Source of the DNA: Nonomuraea aridisoli
GTDB lineage: Bacteria; Actinomycetota; Actinomycetes; Streptosporangiales; Streptosporangiaceae
Assembly (NCBI RefSeq): GCF_003236395.1
Contig: NZ_POUD01000007.1
Span: forward strand, 18,146-82,145
Length of the DNA: 64,000 nt
Reading direction: 5' to 3'
Below are positions 35,001 through 44,129 of the stretch, in pieces; the stretch's first letter is position 1, and each line of letters begins with the position of its first letter. The notes under the pieces are model-generated. The model was not told the origin of the DNA, made no database searches, and saw nothing but the letters and a program-made list of their open reading frames with translations. The translations under genes and the position numbers were made by a program.

Positions 35001-35109
35001 GGGTCCTGGTCACGGCCGCCTTCCGCAGGTAAAGGCACGCTCTCGGTTTAGCCACGGCGATGACTGCGGAATGATGACCCGGGTAACCGTGCGTCATCGT
35101 GAGGTCGCC

Positions 35110-37455
35110 ATGAGTGCCGAAGCTCCGCAAAGCGACGCCGATCTGCTCCACGCGGTCCAGGCGGGAAACGCCGCTGCCTACGGCGAGCTCTACGAGCGCC
35201 ACGTGGCCGCCGCGCGTGCCATGGCCCGGCAGCTCGTCAGCGGGGTCGAGGTGGAGGACGTCGTCGCCGAGTCGTTCACGAAGATCCTCGACCTGGTGTG
35301 CCGGGGCGGCGGTCCCGAGTCGGCGTTCCGCACCTACCTGCTGACGATCGTGCGGCGCACGGTGCACGACCGCTCCCGCATCGCCGCCCACCCCACGGGC
35401 GAGATCGAGCGGTACGACCCGACGGCGCCGTTCGTCGATCCCGCGCTGGCCGGGCTGGAGCGGTCGCCGATCGCCCGGGCCTACCTGTCGTTGCCCGAGC
35501 GGTGGCGGGCGGTGTTGTGGCACACCGAGGTCGAACGCGCCAAGCCGGCTCAGGTGGGGCCGCTGCTGGGACTCTCGGCCAACGGCGTGGCCGCGCTGGC
35601 CTACCGCGCGCGGGAGGGGCTGCGGCAGGCGTACGTACGCCTGTACCTGCAGCCGGAGACCTTGCCCGAGTGCCGCGCGGTGCTCGGCCGGATGAGCCAC
35701 TACGTGCGCGGCGGGCTGGCCCGGCGCGACGCCAAGGCGCTCGACGAGCACGTCGACTCCTGCGAGGAGTGCCACGGCGTGCTGCTGGAGGTGACCGACG
35801 TCGACCGCGGGCTGCGGGTCATCGTCGGGCCGCTGATCGCCGGGTCGCTGTTCAGCGGATACGCGGCGGCGCTGGCCAGGGCGGCGGGACCGGGCGGTGC
35901 GGCCGGGCGGCCGCTGCGGGCGCTGCGGCGGCTGGCGTGGGCGCCGCGGCGCCGGCAGGCGGTGGTGGCGGGCGCAGCGGTGCTGGCGGTGGCCGTGGCC
36001 GGGGGCGTCCAGGTGTTGTCCGGTGTGGAGCCGGTCGCCGAGCCCTCGGTCGGGCCGGCGATCGCGCTGCCGCTCCCGTCGGCCGCCCCGCCGCAGCCTG
36101 AGGAGCCGTCGCGGGTGCCGGAGCCGGACGCCTCGCGGTCGCCGGTCGGCAGGGACCGGCAGGCGACGTCCGCCAGGCCGGTGGGCGCGCGGCTGCGCGT
36201 CACGATCGACCCGCTCGGCTCGCTCGTCCGCGCCCGGCCCGGCATCCTCGGTCTCCGCCTGCGCAACCACGGCGAGACGGCCAGCGAGAAGGTCTCGGCC
36301 CACGTCGACCTGCCGCCGGGGGTGACGTTCGTTCCGTCCGTGCTGCGCGGGCCCGGCGCAGCGGTCTCCGGCGGGGTGGGCGCGGCCGACGGCTGGCTGT
36401 GCCGTCCGTCCGGTCGCGGCGCCCGGTGCGCCAGGGAGCCGCTCGCCGCGGGCCGGGCCACGGCCGTCTACCTGCGGGTGCTCGTGTCCAGTGCGGCCCC
36501 GCGTGGCGCGGGTCCCGTCGTCAGCGTCGTCGCCGGCCCGCTGCGCGTCCGGGCCCGCGCCGAGCACGGCGTACGCGCGACGGGCGCGCCCGCCAGGTTC
36601 GCCACCGAGGGCAGGGTGGCGGTCCGGGCGATCGGCAACACGCTGCTGAGCTGCCCCGACGAGCAGCCGGGCTGCCGCGAGGCGCGGCGGCGCGAGGGCG
36701 AGCAGCGCGACAACGACCTGTGGCCGATGCTCGCGCTCGACCGCGACGACCACCCCTTCACCGAGTCCTCCAGTGCGGCGGCGTTGTCCCTGCCCAAGGG
36801 CGGCGAGGTCGTGTGGGCAGGGCTCTACTGGTCGGCCACGGGCGCGCAGGCGGGGCCGATCAGGGTCCGGCCCCCGGGGCTGCGCACCTACCTGACCGTC
36901 CGGCCCAGCGAGGTGAAGGTGCGGGAGCTGCCGCTGGGGCCGGTCTACCAGGCGTTCGCCGACGTGAGCGAGCTCGCCCGCGGCGTACGCGCCGACGGCA
37001 CGTGGTGGGCGGCCGACGTGCCCATGGAGGAGGGGGTCGCGCGTCATGCCGGGTGGAGCCTGGTGCTCGTGGTCACCGATCCGGCGCAGCCGTACAGCCA
37101 GGCCGTCGTGCTCGACGGGGGCACGGTGGTCGGGGGGCGGGCGTACGTACCGCTGGGCGGGTTGCGGCCGGCCGCCTCGCCGGCGCGGGTCGAGCTGGTG
37201 ACGTGGGAGGGTGACGCCGACCTCGGCGGCGACAGGGTCTCGCTGGGCTCGGGCCCGCTCACCCCGGCGGGCGGCGACCGCGTGGCGGCCAACGTCTTCG
37301 ACGGCTCGGCGCGCGGCGCGAAGGAGCTCTCGTTCGGCGTCGACGTCGACACGGTGAGCGCCGAGCTGGGCGTCGATCCCGGCCTCACGATCGTGACGAA
37401 CAAGGACGTCGTGCTGTTCGGCGCGGCCGCCGTGAGCGTGCGGGCCCGGCCGTGA
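35110..37455 (+). CDS. ECF sigma factor fused to zinc-finger anti-sigma domain, membrane helix and ectodomain
   Basis: One 781-residue chain. Sigma region 2 (~residues 12-82, YERHVAAARAMARQL and VEDVVAESFTKI) and region 4 (~125-177, LPERWRAVLWHTEVE, GLSANGVAALAYRAREGLR) are followed by a ZAS-type zinc finger with C188, H214, C218 and C221 (HxxxCxxC). A single membrane helix at ~283-302 and an extracellular half of ~460 residues come next: a proline-rich linker, a DUF11-like beta domain and a second large beta-rich domain. ECF groups with fused anti-sigma and membrane parts are known, so a membrane-held sigma factor released by proteolysis or conformational change is the natural model. ATG 35110 has GTGAGG 5 bases upstream; ATG 35071 would add 13 residues. 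Confidence 0.82.
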   Translation: MSAEAPQSDADLLHAVQAGNAAAYGELYERHVAAARAMARQLVSGVEVEDVVAESFTKILDLVCRGGGPESAFRTYLLTIVRRTVHDRSRIAAHPTGEIERYDPTAPFVDPALAGLERSPIARAYLSLPERWRAVLWHTEVERAKPAQVGPLLGLSANGVAALAYRAREGLRQAYVRLYLQPETLPECRAVLGRMSHYVRGGLARRDAKALDEHVDSCEECHGVLLEVTDVDRGLRVIVGPLIAGSLFSGYAAALARAAGPGGAAGRPLRALRRLAWAPRRRQAVVAGAAVLAVAVAGGVQVLSGVEPVAEPSVGPAIALPLPSAAPPQPEEPSRVPEPDASRSPVGRDRQATSARPVGARLRVTIDPLGSLVRARPGILGLRLRNHGETASEKVSAHVDLPPGVTFVPSVLRGPGAAVSGGVGAADGWLCRPSGRGARCAREPLAAGRATAVYLRVLVSSAAPRGAGPVVSVVAGPLRVRARAEHGVRATGAPARFATEGRVAVRAIGNTLLSCPDEQPGCREARRREGEQRDNDLWPMLALDRDDHPFTESSSAAALSLPKGGEVVWAGLYWSATGAQAGPIRVRPPGLRTYLTVRPSEVKVRELPLGPVYQAFADVSELARGVRADGTWWAADVPMEEGVARHAGWSLVLVVTDPAQPYSQAVVLDGGTVVGGRAYVPLGGLRPAASPARVELVTWEGDADLGGDRVSLGSGPLTPAGGDRVAANVFDGSARGAKELSFGVDVDTVSAELGVDPGLTIVTNKDVVLFGAAAVSVRARP

Positions 37456-37641
37456 CCAAGAACGGGACAAACTGGTACGGTCGGCCTGAATGGTCTGGCG
37501 GCTCGGTGCGTGAGGGTCGAATCGTCGGGATTCACCCTCGCACGATCACCCGCTTTCATTACCCTGAGAGAGGGCCGCCGAGTCCGGTCTCTGACGGTGC
37601 AGAGCCAGCAAGGTCGGACCATCAGGAAAGGGGCGGTGTCA

Positions 37642-39165
37642 GTGGATCGCTGTGCGCTGTTCGTGGACGCTGGCTATCTGCTGGCCGACGGGGCGATGGC
37701 CGTACACGGCACACGCCATCGCGAGGCGGTGTCCTGGGACTATCCGGGGCTGCTCCAACTGATGACCGACCTGTCGCGAGAGCGTACCGGGCTGCCGCTG
37801 CTGCGCTGCTACTGGTACGAAGCAACGGTCGAGGGGCGCCGCACCCCCGAGCACGACGCGCTCGCCGACATCCCGGGCCTCAAGCTGCGCCTGTCGCGCA
37901 TCCGCCCGGGGCGGCGCGAGGGCGTCGACGCCCAGGTCCACCGCGATCTCATGACGCTCGCCCGCAACAACGCCATCTGCGACGCGGTCGTGGTCAGCGG
38001 CGACGAGGACCTCGCCCAGGTCGTCTGCGACGCGCAGGACCTCGGCATCCGGGTGACCGTCATCAACATCGCGGCCGAGGGCGGCTGGGCGGTGTCGCGG
38101 TCGTTGCGGCAGGAGTGCGACGACCTCGTGGAGCTGGGGGCGGCCCACCTGCGGGCGTACGTCAGCGGCGTCACCGAGGCGTCCAACGGGCACCACCAGC
38201 CGATCAGCAACGGCCAGGCCACCCATTCGCTGCCTCCGGCGCAGCCGTCCCTGCCGCCGGCGCCGTCGTCCACCGGCAGCCACGCGGCCGGCTCGTCCCC
38301 GGCGGCTCAGCCGCCCTCGGGCCCGAACGCGCCGTCGTACGGGGGCTCGAACACCCCGTCCTCCACCTACGGCGGGGCGTACGGCGGATCCTCTTCGTAC
38401 GGCGGCTCATCCGATGGCTCGGGCGCCTCGTACGGCGGGTCCGGCGCGAACGCGGCGTCACCCGCGCCGTCCTACGGCGGGTCCGGCGCGAACGCGGCGT
38501 CCCCGGCCGCGCCGTCCTACGGCGGATCCGGCGCGAACGCGGCGTCCCCGGCCGCGCCCTACGGCGGGTCCGCGAACGGCCAGCTGTCCGGCGGGTCGGG
38601 CGCGAACGGGCAGGCGCCCGCCGGGTCCGACGCCGACGCGCCGTCGCCCGGGCGCGGCCAGTCGTCCCCGCCTCCGGCGCTGCCGTCGTACGGCGGTTAC
38701 CAGAGCGAGCAGCAGCCGCAGGCCAACGCGCCGTCGTCGGCGCCGGTGACCGGGCCCGTGCAGGCTCAGTCGCCCAGCACCGGGCAGTTCTCCGCACCGT
38801 CGAGCGCCGGGGCCTACCAGCAGCCCGGCAGCGGGGCCTACCAGCCGTCGCAGCTGGGGCCGTACACCGGGCCGCAGCCCGCCCCGGTCACCCCGCCCGC
38901 CGCCGCGACGGCGGGCGCCACGACCCTGGCCGACGCCGTCAAGGCCGCCCACCGGGAGGGACACGACTTCGGCGAGTCGGTGGCCCGCGACGCGCCCGCG
39001 CTCTGGCTGGAGGCGGTGCTGGCCCGCAAGCCCCGCATGCCGTCCGACCTGGAGGCGCGCCTCCTCCAGGGCTCCTCGCTGCCGATCGACTTCCTCCTGC
39101 ACGACGAGGTCCGCCACGCCCTCCGCCGCGGCTTCTGGGACGCCCTGGAACGCGCCCGCAACTGA
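37642..39165 (+). CDS. NYN-domain (PIN-like nuclease) protein with a repetitive disordered linker
   Basis: A 507-residue protein. Residues 1-180 are a NYN/LabA-type domain: ALFVDAGYLL with the first catalytic Asp, GVDAQVHRDLM with the second, and VVVSGDEDLAQVVCDAQDLG with the third acidic cluster, so a metal-dependent RNase is predicted. A ~230-residue linker of Ser, Gly, Ala and Pro contains Tyr-Gly-Gly-Ser-Gly repeats. The last ~80 residues (TLADAVKAAHREGHDFGES ... LHDEVRHALRRGFWDALERAR) form a conserved helical domain. GTG 37642 has AAAGGGG 8 bases upstream. The 186 bases before it hold no gene I can see. Confidence 0.8.
   Translation: MDRCALFVDAGYLLADGAMAVHGTRHREAVSWDYPGLLQLMTDLSRERTGLPLLRCYWYEATVEGRRTPEHDALADIPGLKLRLSRIRPGRREGVDAQVHRDLMTLARNNAICDAVVVSGDEDLAQVVCDAQDLGIRVTVINIAAEGGWAVSRSLRQECDDLVELGAAHLRAYVSGVTEASNGHHQPISNGQATHSLPPAQPSLPPAPSSTGSHAAGSSPAAQPPSGPNAPSYGGSNTPSSTYGGAYGGSSSYGGSSDGSGASYGGSGANAASPAPSYGGSGANAASPAAPSYGGSGANAASPAAPYGGSANGQLSGGSGANGQAPAGSDADAPSPGRGQSSPPPALPSYGGYQSEQQPQANAPSSAPVTGPVQAQSPSTGQFSAPSSAGAYQQPGSGAYQPSQLGPYTGPQPAPVTPPAAATAGATTLADAVKAAHREGHDFGESVARDAPALWLEAVLARKPRMPSDLEARLLQGSSLPIDFLLHDEVRHALRRGFWDALERARN
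38431..38574 (+). repeat. Tandem 42/45-bp coding repeat in the NYN protein linker
   Basis: Units start at 38431, 38473 and 38518 with a truncated fourth at 38560, encoding Tyr-Gly-Gly-Ser-Gly-Ala-Asn-Ala-Ala-Ser-Pro-Ala. The 42/45 alternation is one codon of length variation. Confidence 0.88.
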
Positions 39166-39191
39166 CCCGCCGCTCCTGGTGGGCGTGCGAC

Positions 39192-39821
39192 CTAGGAGAG
39201 GGCGTCGAAGGCGGCGCGGAGGTGGTTGACGCGGTCGGTCAGGTCCCCGAGCGGGGCGGCCAGGGCCGGGTCCTGGGTCTTGCGGGCCAGCTCGCGGACA
39301 CGGGCCAGTTCGTCCTCCACCGCCGTCAGCCGGCGCGACAGCTCCGGCAGCACCGACGCGTGGTCGCCCGCGCCGGGCGGCAGCTCGCCGCTCACCCGGT
39401 CGCGCAGCAGCGCCGCCTGCTCGGCCAGGCGTTTGTTCATGTTGTACAGCTCGGTGAACACCGACACCTTCGCCCGCAGCACCCACGGGTCGAACGGCTT
39501 GGTGAGGTAGTCGACCGCCCCCGCCGCGTAACCGCGGAAGGCGTAGTCGGGGGCGCTGTCGACCACGGTCAGGAAGATGATCGGGATGTTCCTGGTGCGC
39601 TCACGCCGCTTGATGTGCGCGGCCGTCTCGAAGCCGTCCATGCCCGGCATGCGCACGTCGAGCAGGATCAGCGCGAACTCGGTGTTGAGCAGCGCCTTGA
39701 GCGCCTCCTCGCCCGACCGGGCGCGTACGGGCACCAGGTCGAGCGAGCTGAGGATGGCTTCGAGGGCGATCAGGTTCTCCTCGCGGTCATCGACCAGGAG
39801 GATCTTGGCACGATCCGGCAT
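39192..39821 (-). CDS. Response regulator with a C-terminal coiled coil
   Basis: A 209-residue protein: CheY-like receiver at residues 5-125 with the acidic pocket in LLVDDREEN, phosphorylatable D55 in LILLDVRMPG, the Thr in FLTVVD and the Lys in DYLTKPFD. The rest is a helical, probably coiled-coil region with no DNA-binding or enzymatic domain. It follows the hybrid kinase by three bases on the same strand, so it is the likely phosphate acceptor or a shuttle toward another output such as the SpoIIE-type phosphatase gene divergent from the kinase. Confidence 0.88.
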   Translation of the reverse strand: MPDRAKILLVDDREENLIALEAILSSLDLVPVRARSGEEALKALLNTEFALILLDVRMPGMDGFETAAHIKRRERTRNIPIIFLTVVDSAPDYAFRGYAAGAVDYLTKPFDPWVLRAKVSVFTELYNMNKRLAEQAALLRDRVSGELPPGAGDHASVLPELSRRLTAVEDELARVRELARKTQDPALAAPLGDLTDRVNHLRAAFDALS

Positions 39822-39824
39822 GGA

Positions 39825-42800
39825 TCACGACCCTTCGGCTGGTGACGCTGACGAGTCGGACGCGGGTCCGCGCCCACGGCTGAGCCAGCCGCGCAGGCGT
39901 TCGAGCAGACGGTCCACGTCGACCGGCTTGGGCACGTAGTCGGAGGCGCCCGACGCGATGCTCTTCTCGCGATCACCCCGCATGACCTTGGCGGTCAGCG
40001 CGATGATCGGCAGGTCCGCGAACTGGGGCATGCGCCGGATGGCCGAGGTCGTGGCCCAGCCGTCCATCTCCGGCATCATGATGTCCATCAGCACGAGCGC
40101 GACGTCCTCGTTCCGTTCGAGCTGCTCGATCCCCTCGCGGCCGTTTTCAGCGTAGACGACCGTGGAGCCGTGTCGTTCCAGCACGCTGGTCAGGGCGAAC
40201 ACGTTGCGGATGTCGTCGTCCACGATGAGGATCTTGGCGCCGTTCAGCGGGTCGTCGCCCTGCCACTGGGTGGGCGTCTCGACCGGGGGCTCCACCAGCT
40301 CCGGCATCGGCAGGTCGAGCGGCATCGGCGGCTCGGGCGCCGCCGCGGCGGGCTCGTCGGCCGGCGGCGTCATGAGCTGCCGGCGCGCCGCCCCGCCGTC
40401 GGTCGCGGTCAGCGGGCCGGTGTAGGAGGCCGGCAGGTAGAGCGTGAACGTGCTGCCGTTGCCCAGCTCGCTGTCGACGTGGATCTCGCCGCCGAGCAGG
40501 CGGGCGATGTCGCGGCAGATCGCGAGGCCGAGGCCGGTGCCGCCGTACTTGCGGCTCGTGGTGCCGTCGGCCTGGCGGAACGCCTCGAAGATGACGTCGC
40601 GCTTGTCGGGCGCGATGCCGATGCCGGTGTCGATCACCTGGAAGGCGAGCAGGTCGTGCGCGTCGTGCAGGGCGTCGTCGTCGAAGTCGACCCCGACGGG
40701 CGCCTTGGCGACGCGCAGCTTCACCTCGCCCCGCGGCGTGAACTTCACCGCGTTGGACAGCAGGTTGCGCAGCACCTGCTGCAGCCGCTGCTCGTCGGCG
40801 CGCAGCTCCTGCGGGACGTCGGGCTCGACCTCCACGCTGAACGACAGCCCCTTGTCCTGCGCCAGCGGCGCGAAGGCGGCCTCCAGCAGGTCGACCATCT
40901 TCGGCAGCGACACCTGGATCGGGTGGATGTCCATCCGGCCGGCCTCGACCTTCGACAGGTCGAGCATGTCGTTGATGAGCTGCAGCAGCGCCGAGCCCGC
41001 GCTGTGGATCGTGCGGGCGAACTCGACCTGCTGCGAGGTCAGGTTGCCCTCGGCGTTCTCGGTCAGCAGCTTGGCCAGCACGAGCAGGCTGTTGAGCGGG
41101 GTGCGCAGCTCGTGGGACATGTTGGCGAGGAACTCGGACTTGTAGCGCGAGGAGACCGCGAGCTGCTCGGCGCGCTCCTCCAGCGTGCGGCGGGCCTGCT
41201 CGATCTGGAAGTTCTGGATCTCGATCGCGCGGTTCTGCTTGGCGAGCAGCGCCGCCTTGTCCTCCAGCTCGGCGTTGGACCTGCGCAGCTCCTCCTGCTG
41301 GCGCTGCAGCTCGTCGGAGCGCTCCTGCAGCTCGCGGGTGAGCCGCTGCGACTCGGTGAGCAGGTCTTCGGTGCGGGAGTTGGCGATGATCGTGTTCATC
41401 GTCACACCGATGGTCTCGACGAGCTGCGTCAGGAAGTCGAGGTGCACCTCGCCGAACGGCGTGAACGAGGCCAGCTCCAGCACGCCGAGCACGCGGTTCT
41501 CGAACAGGATCGGCAGCACCACGATCTGCGCGGGCGTCGACCGGCTGAGCCCGCTGTCGATCGTGATGAAGTTCGGTGGCACGTCGTCGAGCACGATGTG
41601 CCGGCCCTCGGCGGCGGCCTGCCCGACGATGCCCTCGCCGATCGCGAAGCGCTGGCGCGGACCCCGGTCGGGGCGCACGCCGTAGCCGCCGATGAGGATC
41701 AGCTCGCCCTCGGCCTCGGGGTCGATGCTGTAGAAGGCGCCGTAGCGGGCCGAGACCAGCGGCGTCAGCTCGCTCATCGTCAGCTTGGCGACCTCGAGCA
41801 GGTCGCGGTGGCCCTGCATGAGCCGCGAGATGCGGGCCAGGTTGGACTTGAGCCAGTCCTGCTCCTGGTTGGCCTGCGTGGTCTCGCGGAGGTTGGCCAC
41901 CATCGAGTTGATGTTGTCCTTCAGCTCCGCCAGCTCGCCCTGCGCCTCGACGGCGATCGAGCGGGTCAGGTCGCCGCGCGCGACGGCGCTGGTCACGGTG
42001 GCGATGGCGCGGATCTGGGTGGTGAGGCTGCCCGCCAGCTCGTTGACGCTCTCGGTCAGCCGCTTCCAGGTGCCCTCGACGCCCTCGACGCGGGCCTGGC
42101 CGCCCAGCTGCCCCTCCGAGCCCACCTCGCGAGCCACACGGGTGACCTCGGAGGCGAACGACGACAGCTGGTCGACCATGCGGTTGACGGTGGTCTTGAG
42201 CGCCAGGATCTCGCCCTGGGCGTCGACGTCGATCTTGCGGGTCAGGTCGCCGTTGGCCACCGCGGTGGTGACCTCGGCGATGTTGCGCACCTGGTACGTC
42301 AGGTTGTTGGCCATCGAGTTGACGTTGTCGGTCAGGTCCTTCCAGACGCCCGACACGCCCTTCACCCGGGCCTGGCCGCCCAGCTGGCCCTCGGTGCCGA
42401 CCTCGCGGGCCACGCGGGTCACCTCGTCGGCGAAGGACGACAGCTGGTCGACCATCGTGTTGAGGGTGTCCTTCAGCTGGAGCATCTCGCCCTGGGCGTC
42501 GACAGTGATCTTCTTCGACAGGTTGCCCTGGGCCACCGCGGAGGACACGGCCGCGATCTGCCGCACCTGGGAGGTCAGGTTGTTGGCCATCGAGTTGACG
42601 TTGTCGGTCAGGTCCTTCCAGACCCCGGACACGCCGCGCACCTGGGCCTGGCCGCCCAGCTGGCCCTCGGTGCCGACCTCGCGGGCGACGCGGGTGACCT
42701 CGGAGGCGAACGAGGACAGCTGGTCGACCATCGTGTTCATGGTCGACTTGAGCTCCAGGATCTCGCCCTGGGCGTCGACGTCGATCTTGCGGGTGAGGTC

Positions 42801-44009
42801 GCCGTTCGCGACCGCCGTGGTCACCTGGGCGATGTTGCGCACCTGGTACGTCAGGTTGGCGGCCATGGAGTTGACGTTGTCGGTGAGGTCCTTCCAGACG
42901 CCCGACACACCCTTCACCTCGGCGCGCCCGCCCAGCTTTCCTTCGGTGCCGACCTCGCGGGCGACGCGGGTGACCTCGTCGGCGAAGGACGACAGCTGGT
43001 CGACCATCGTGTTGAGGGTGTCCTTCAGCTGCAGGATCTCGCCCTGGGCGTCGACGGTGATCTTTTTCGACAGGTTGCCCTGGGCCACCGCCGTCGCCAC
43101 GGTCGCGATGCTGCGCACCTGGGAGGTGAGGTTGTTGGCCATGAAGTTGACGTTGTCGGTCAGGTCCTTCCAGACCCCCGACACGCCGGTCACCTGCGCC
43201 TGGCCGCCCAGCTGGCCCTCGGTGCCGACCTCGCGGGCCACGCGGGTGACCTCTTCGGCGAAGGCGGACAGCTGGTCGACCATCGTGTTGACGGTGTTCT
43301 TCAGCTCGAACATCTCGCCCACGGCGTCGACGGTGACCTTGCGGCTCAGGTCGCCCCTCGCCACGGCGGTGGTCACCACGGCGATGTCGCGCACCTGCGC
43401 CGCCACCCGGGAGGACATCGTGTTGACGGCTTCGGTGAGGTCGCGCCAGCTCCCCGACATGCCGCGCAGATTGGCGCTGCCGCCCAGCCGGCCCTCGGTG
43501 CCGGCCTCGCGGGCCACCCGGGTCACCTCGCTGTTGAACAGCGCGAGCTGGTCGACCATGCCGTTGATCGCCTTGCCCAGGCGGCGCACCTCGCCGCGCG
43601 CCGACCGGTCGAGGTCGATGCGCCGCGACAGGTCCCCCTTGGCCACCGCGTCGATGACGTCGGCCGCGCCGCTCACCGGGCTCACCAGGGCGTCGATCAG
43701 CATGTTGACCGACTCGACGCTCTCGGCCCACGCGCCGACGCCCGGCCCGGGGGTCAGGCGCTCGCCGAAGCGGCCCTCCTTGACGACCTCCCGGCGCACG
43801 CGTGACAGCTCGTTGGCGAGGTGTTCGCGCCGGTCGGCGACCTCGTTGAGGAGCAGCCGCACTTCGCTGAGAATGCCAGGAGGCGCATGGGGGACCCGGC
43901 GTCGGAAGTCGCCGTCACGCCAAGAGAACAGCGTCTCGAGGATCGGCACGAGATCGGACTCGGTGTAAGTCCTCTCCTCCGGGCTTGGCGCAACCTTGGC
44001 CGTGGTCAT
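39825..44009 (-). CDS. Soluble hybrid histidine kinase with a long HAMP-repeat array, GAF domain and receiver
   Basis: A 1394-residue cytoplasmic kinase with no transmembrane segment. Residues ~110-715 are 6.5 tandem 92-residue units, each a pair of HAMP-like helical modules (pattern GDLxRKIxVDAQGE ... [13 protein letters not shown]). A GAF domain follows at ~740-885, then a Gln/Glu-rich coiled coil, HisKA with the phospho-accepting His at 966 ([14 protein letters not shown]), an HATPase (NAVKF, DTGIGI, GGTGLGL) and a receiver with D1309 ([11 protein letters not shown]). The layout parallels fungal group III kinases (Nik1/Os-1), linked to osmotic signals. AGGAGG lies 4 bases before ATG 44009. 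Confidence 0.92.
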   Translation of the reverse strand: MTTAKVAPSPEERTYTESDLVPILETLFSWRDGDFRRRVPHAPPGILSEVRLLLNEVADRREHLANELSRVRREVVKEGRFGERLTPGPGVGAWAESVESVNMLIDALVSPVSGAADVIDAVAKGDLSRRIDLDRSARGEVRRLGKAINGMVDQLALFNSEVTRVAREAGTEGRLGGSANLRGMSGSWRDLTEAVNTMSSRVAAQVRDIAVVTTAVARGDLSRKVTVDAVGEMFELKNTVNTMVDQLSAFAEEVTRVAREVGTEGQLGGQAQVTGVSGVWKDLTDNVNFMANNLTSQVRSIATVATAVAQGNLSKKITVDAQGEILQLKDTLNTMVDQLSSFADEVTRVAREVGTEGKLGGRAEVKGVSGVWKDLTDNVNSMAANLTYQVRNIAQVTTAVANGDLTRKIDVDAQGEILELKSTMNTMVDQLSSFASEVTRVAREVGTEGQLGGQAQVRGVSGVWKDLTDNVNSMANNLTSQVRQIAAVSSAVAQGNLSKKITVDAQGEMLQLKDTLNTMVDQLSSFADEVTRVAREVGTEGQLGGQARVKGVSGVWKDLTDNVNSMANNLTYQVRNIAEVTTAVANGDLTRKIDVDAQGEILALKTTVNRMVDQLSSFASEVTRVAREVGSEGQLGGQARVEGVEGTWKRLTESVNELAGSLTTQIRAIATVTSAVARGDLTRSIAVEAQGELAELKDNINSMVANLRETTQANQEQDWLKSNLARISRLMQGHRDLLEVAKLTMSELTPLVSARYGAFYSIDPEAEGELILIGGYGVRPDRGPRQRFAIGEGIVGQAAAEGRHIVLDDVPPNFITIDSGLSRSTPAQIVVLPILFENRVLGVLELASFTPFGEVHLDFLTQLVETIGVTMNTIIANSRTEDLLTESQRLTRELQERSDELQRQQEELRRSNAELEDKAALLAKQNRAIEIQNFQIEQARRTLEERAEQLAVSSRYKSEFLANMSHELRTPLNSLLVLAKLLTENAEGNLTSQQVEFARTIHSAGSALLQLINDMLDLSKVEAGRMDIHPIQVSLPKMVDLLEAAFAPLAQDKGLSFSVEVEPDVPQELRADEQRLQQVLRNLLSNAVKFTPRGEVKLRVAKAPVGVDFDDDALHDAHDLLAFQVIDTGIGIAPDKRDVIFEAFRQADGTTSRKYGGTGLGLAICRDIARLLGGEIHVDSELGNGSTFTLYLPASYTGPLTATDGGAARRQLMTPPADEPAAAAPEPPMPLDLPMPELVEPPVETPTQWQGDDPLNGAKILIVDDDIRNVFALTSVLERHGSTVVYAENGREGIEQLERNEDVALVLMDIMMPEMDGWATTSAIRRMPQFADLPIIALTAKVMRGDREKSIASGASDYVPKPVDVDRLLERLRGWLSRGRGPASDSSASPAEGS
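41865..43680 (-). repeat. 276-bp tandem repeats encoding the HAMP array
   Basis: Markers recur at exactly 276-bp steps (for example 42321, 42597, 42873, 43149). Units alternate between two types, [11 protein letters not shown] and [11 protein letters not shown], so a 552-bp higher-order period is superimposed, pointing to growth by duplicating pairs. Confidence 0.9.
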
Positions 44010-44129
44010 GGGGCCTCCTTCACTCGCGGCTGGCTCCTGCGAGTGATTCAAGTCTGTCACGATGAGTAGCTCGTAGTCCTGTCCTTGGATTTACCCCAAG
44101 TCACCGGGAAGTGTGGTAGGCACGTTGGG

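Noticed and set aside
37500..37545. tRNA-like GGTCGAATC sequence
   Set aside because: No acceptor or anticodon stems can be drawn around it; only a 5-bp local hairpin forms.
37560..37640. Possible TPP-type riboswitch (CTGAGAGAGGG) before the NYN gene
   Set aside because: Only the CUGAGA-like core is present; the second conserved TPP element and pairing stems are missing, and the gene is unrelated to thiamine.
38431..38574. Short regular repeats considered as a CRISPR array
   Set aside because: The units are contiguous coding repeats with no spacers and no cas genes nearby.
40170..43805. 1211-codon open frame on the plus strand, with two more long antisense frames
   Set aside because: All are shadows of the HAMP-repeat kinase; the apparent repeats in them are the 276-bp units read in the wrong frame.
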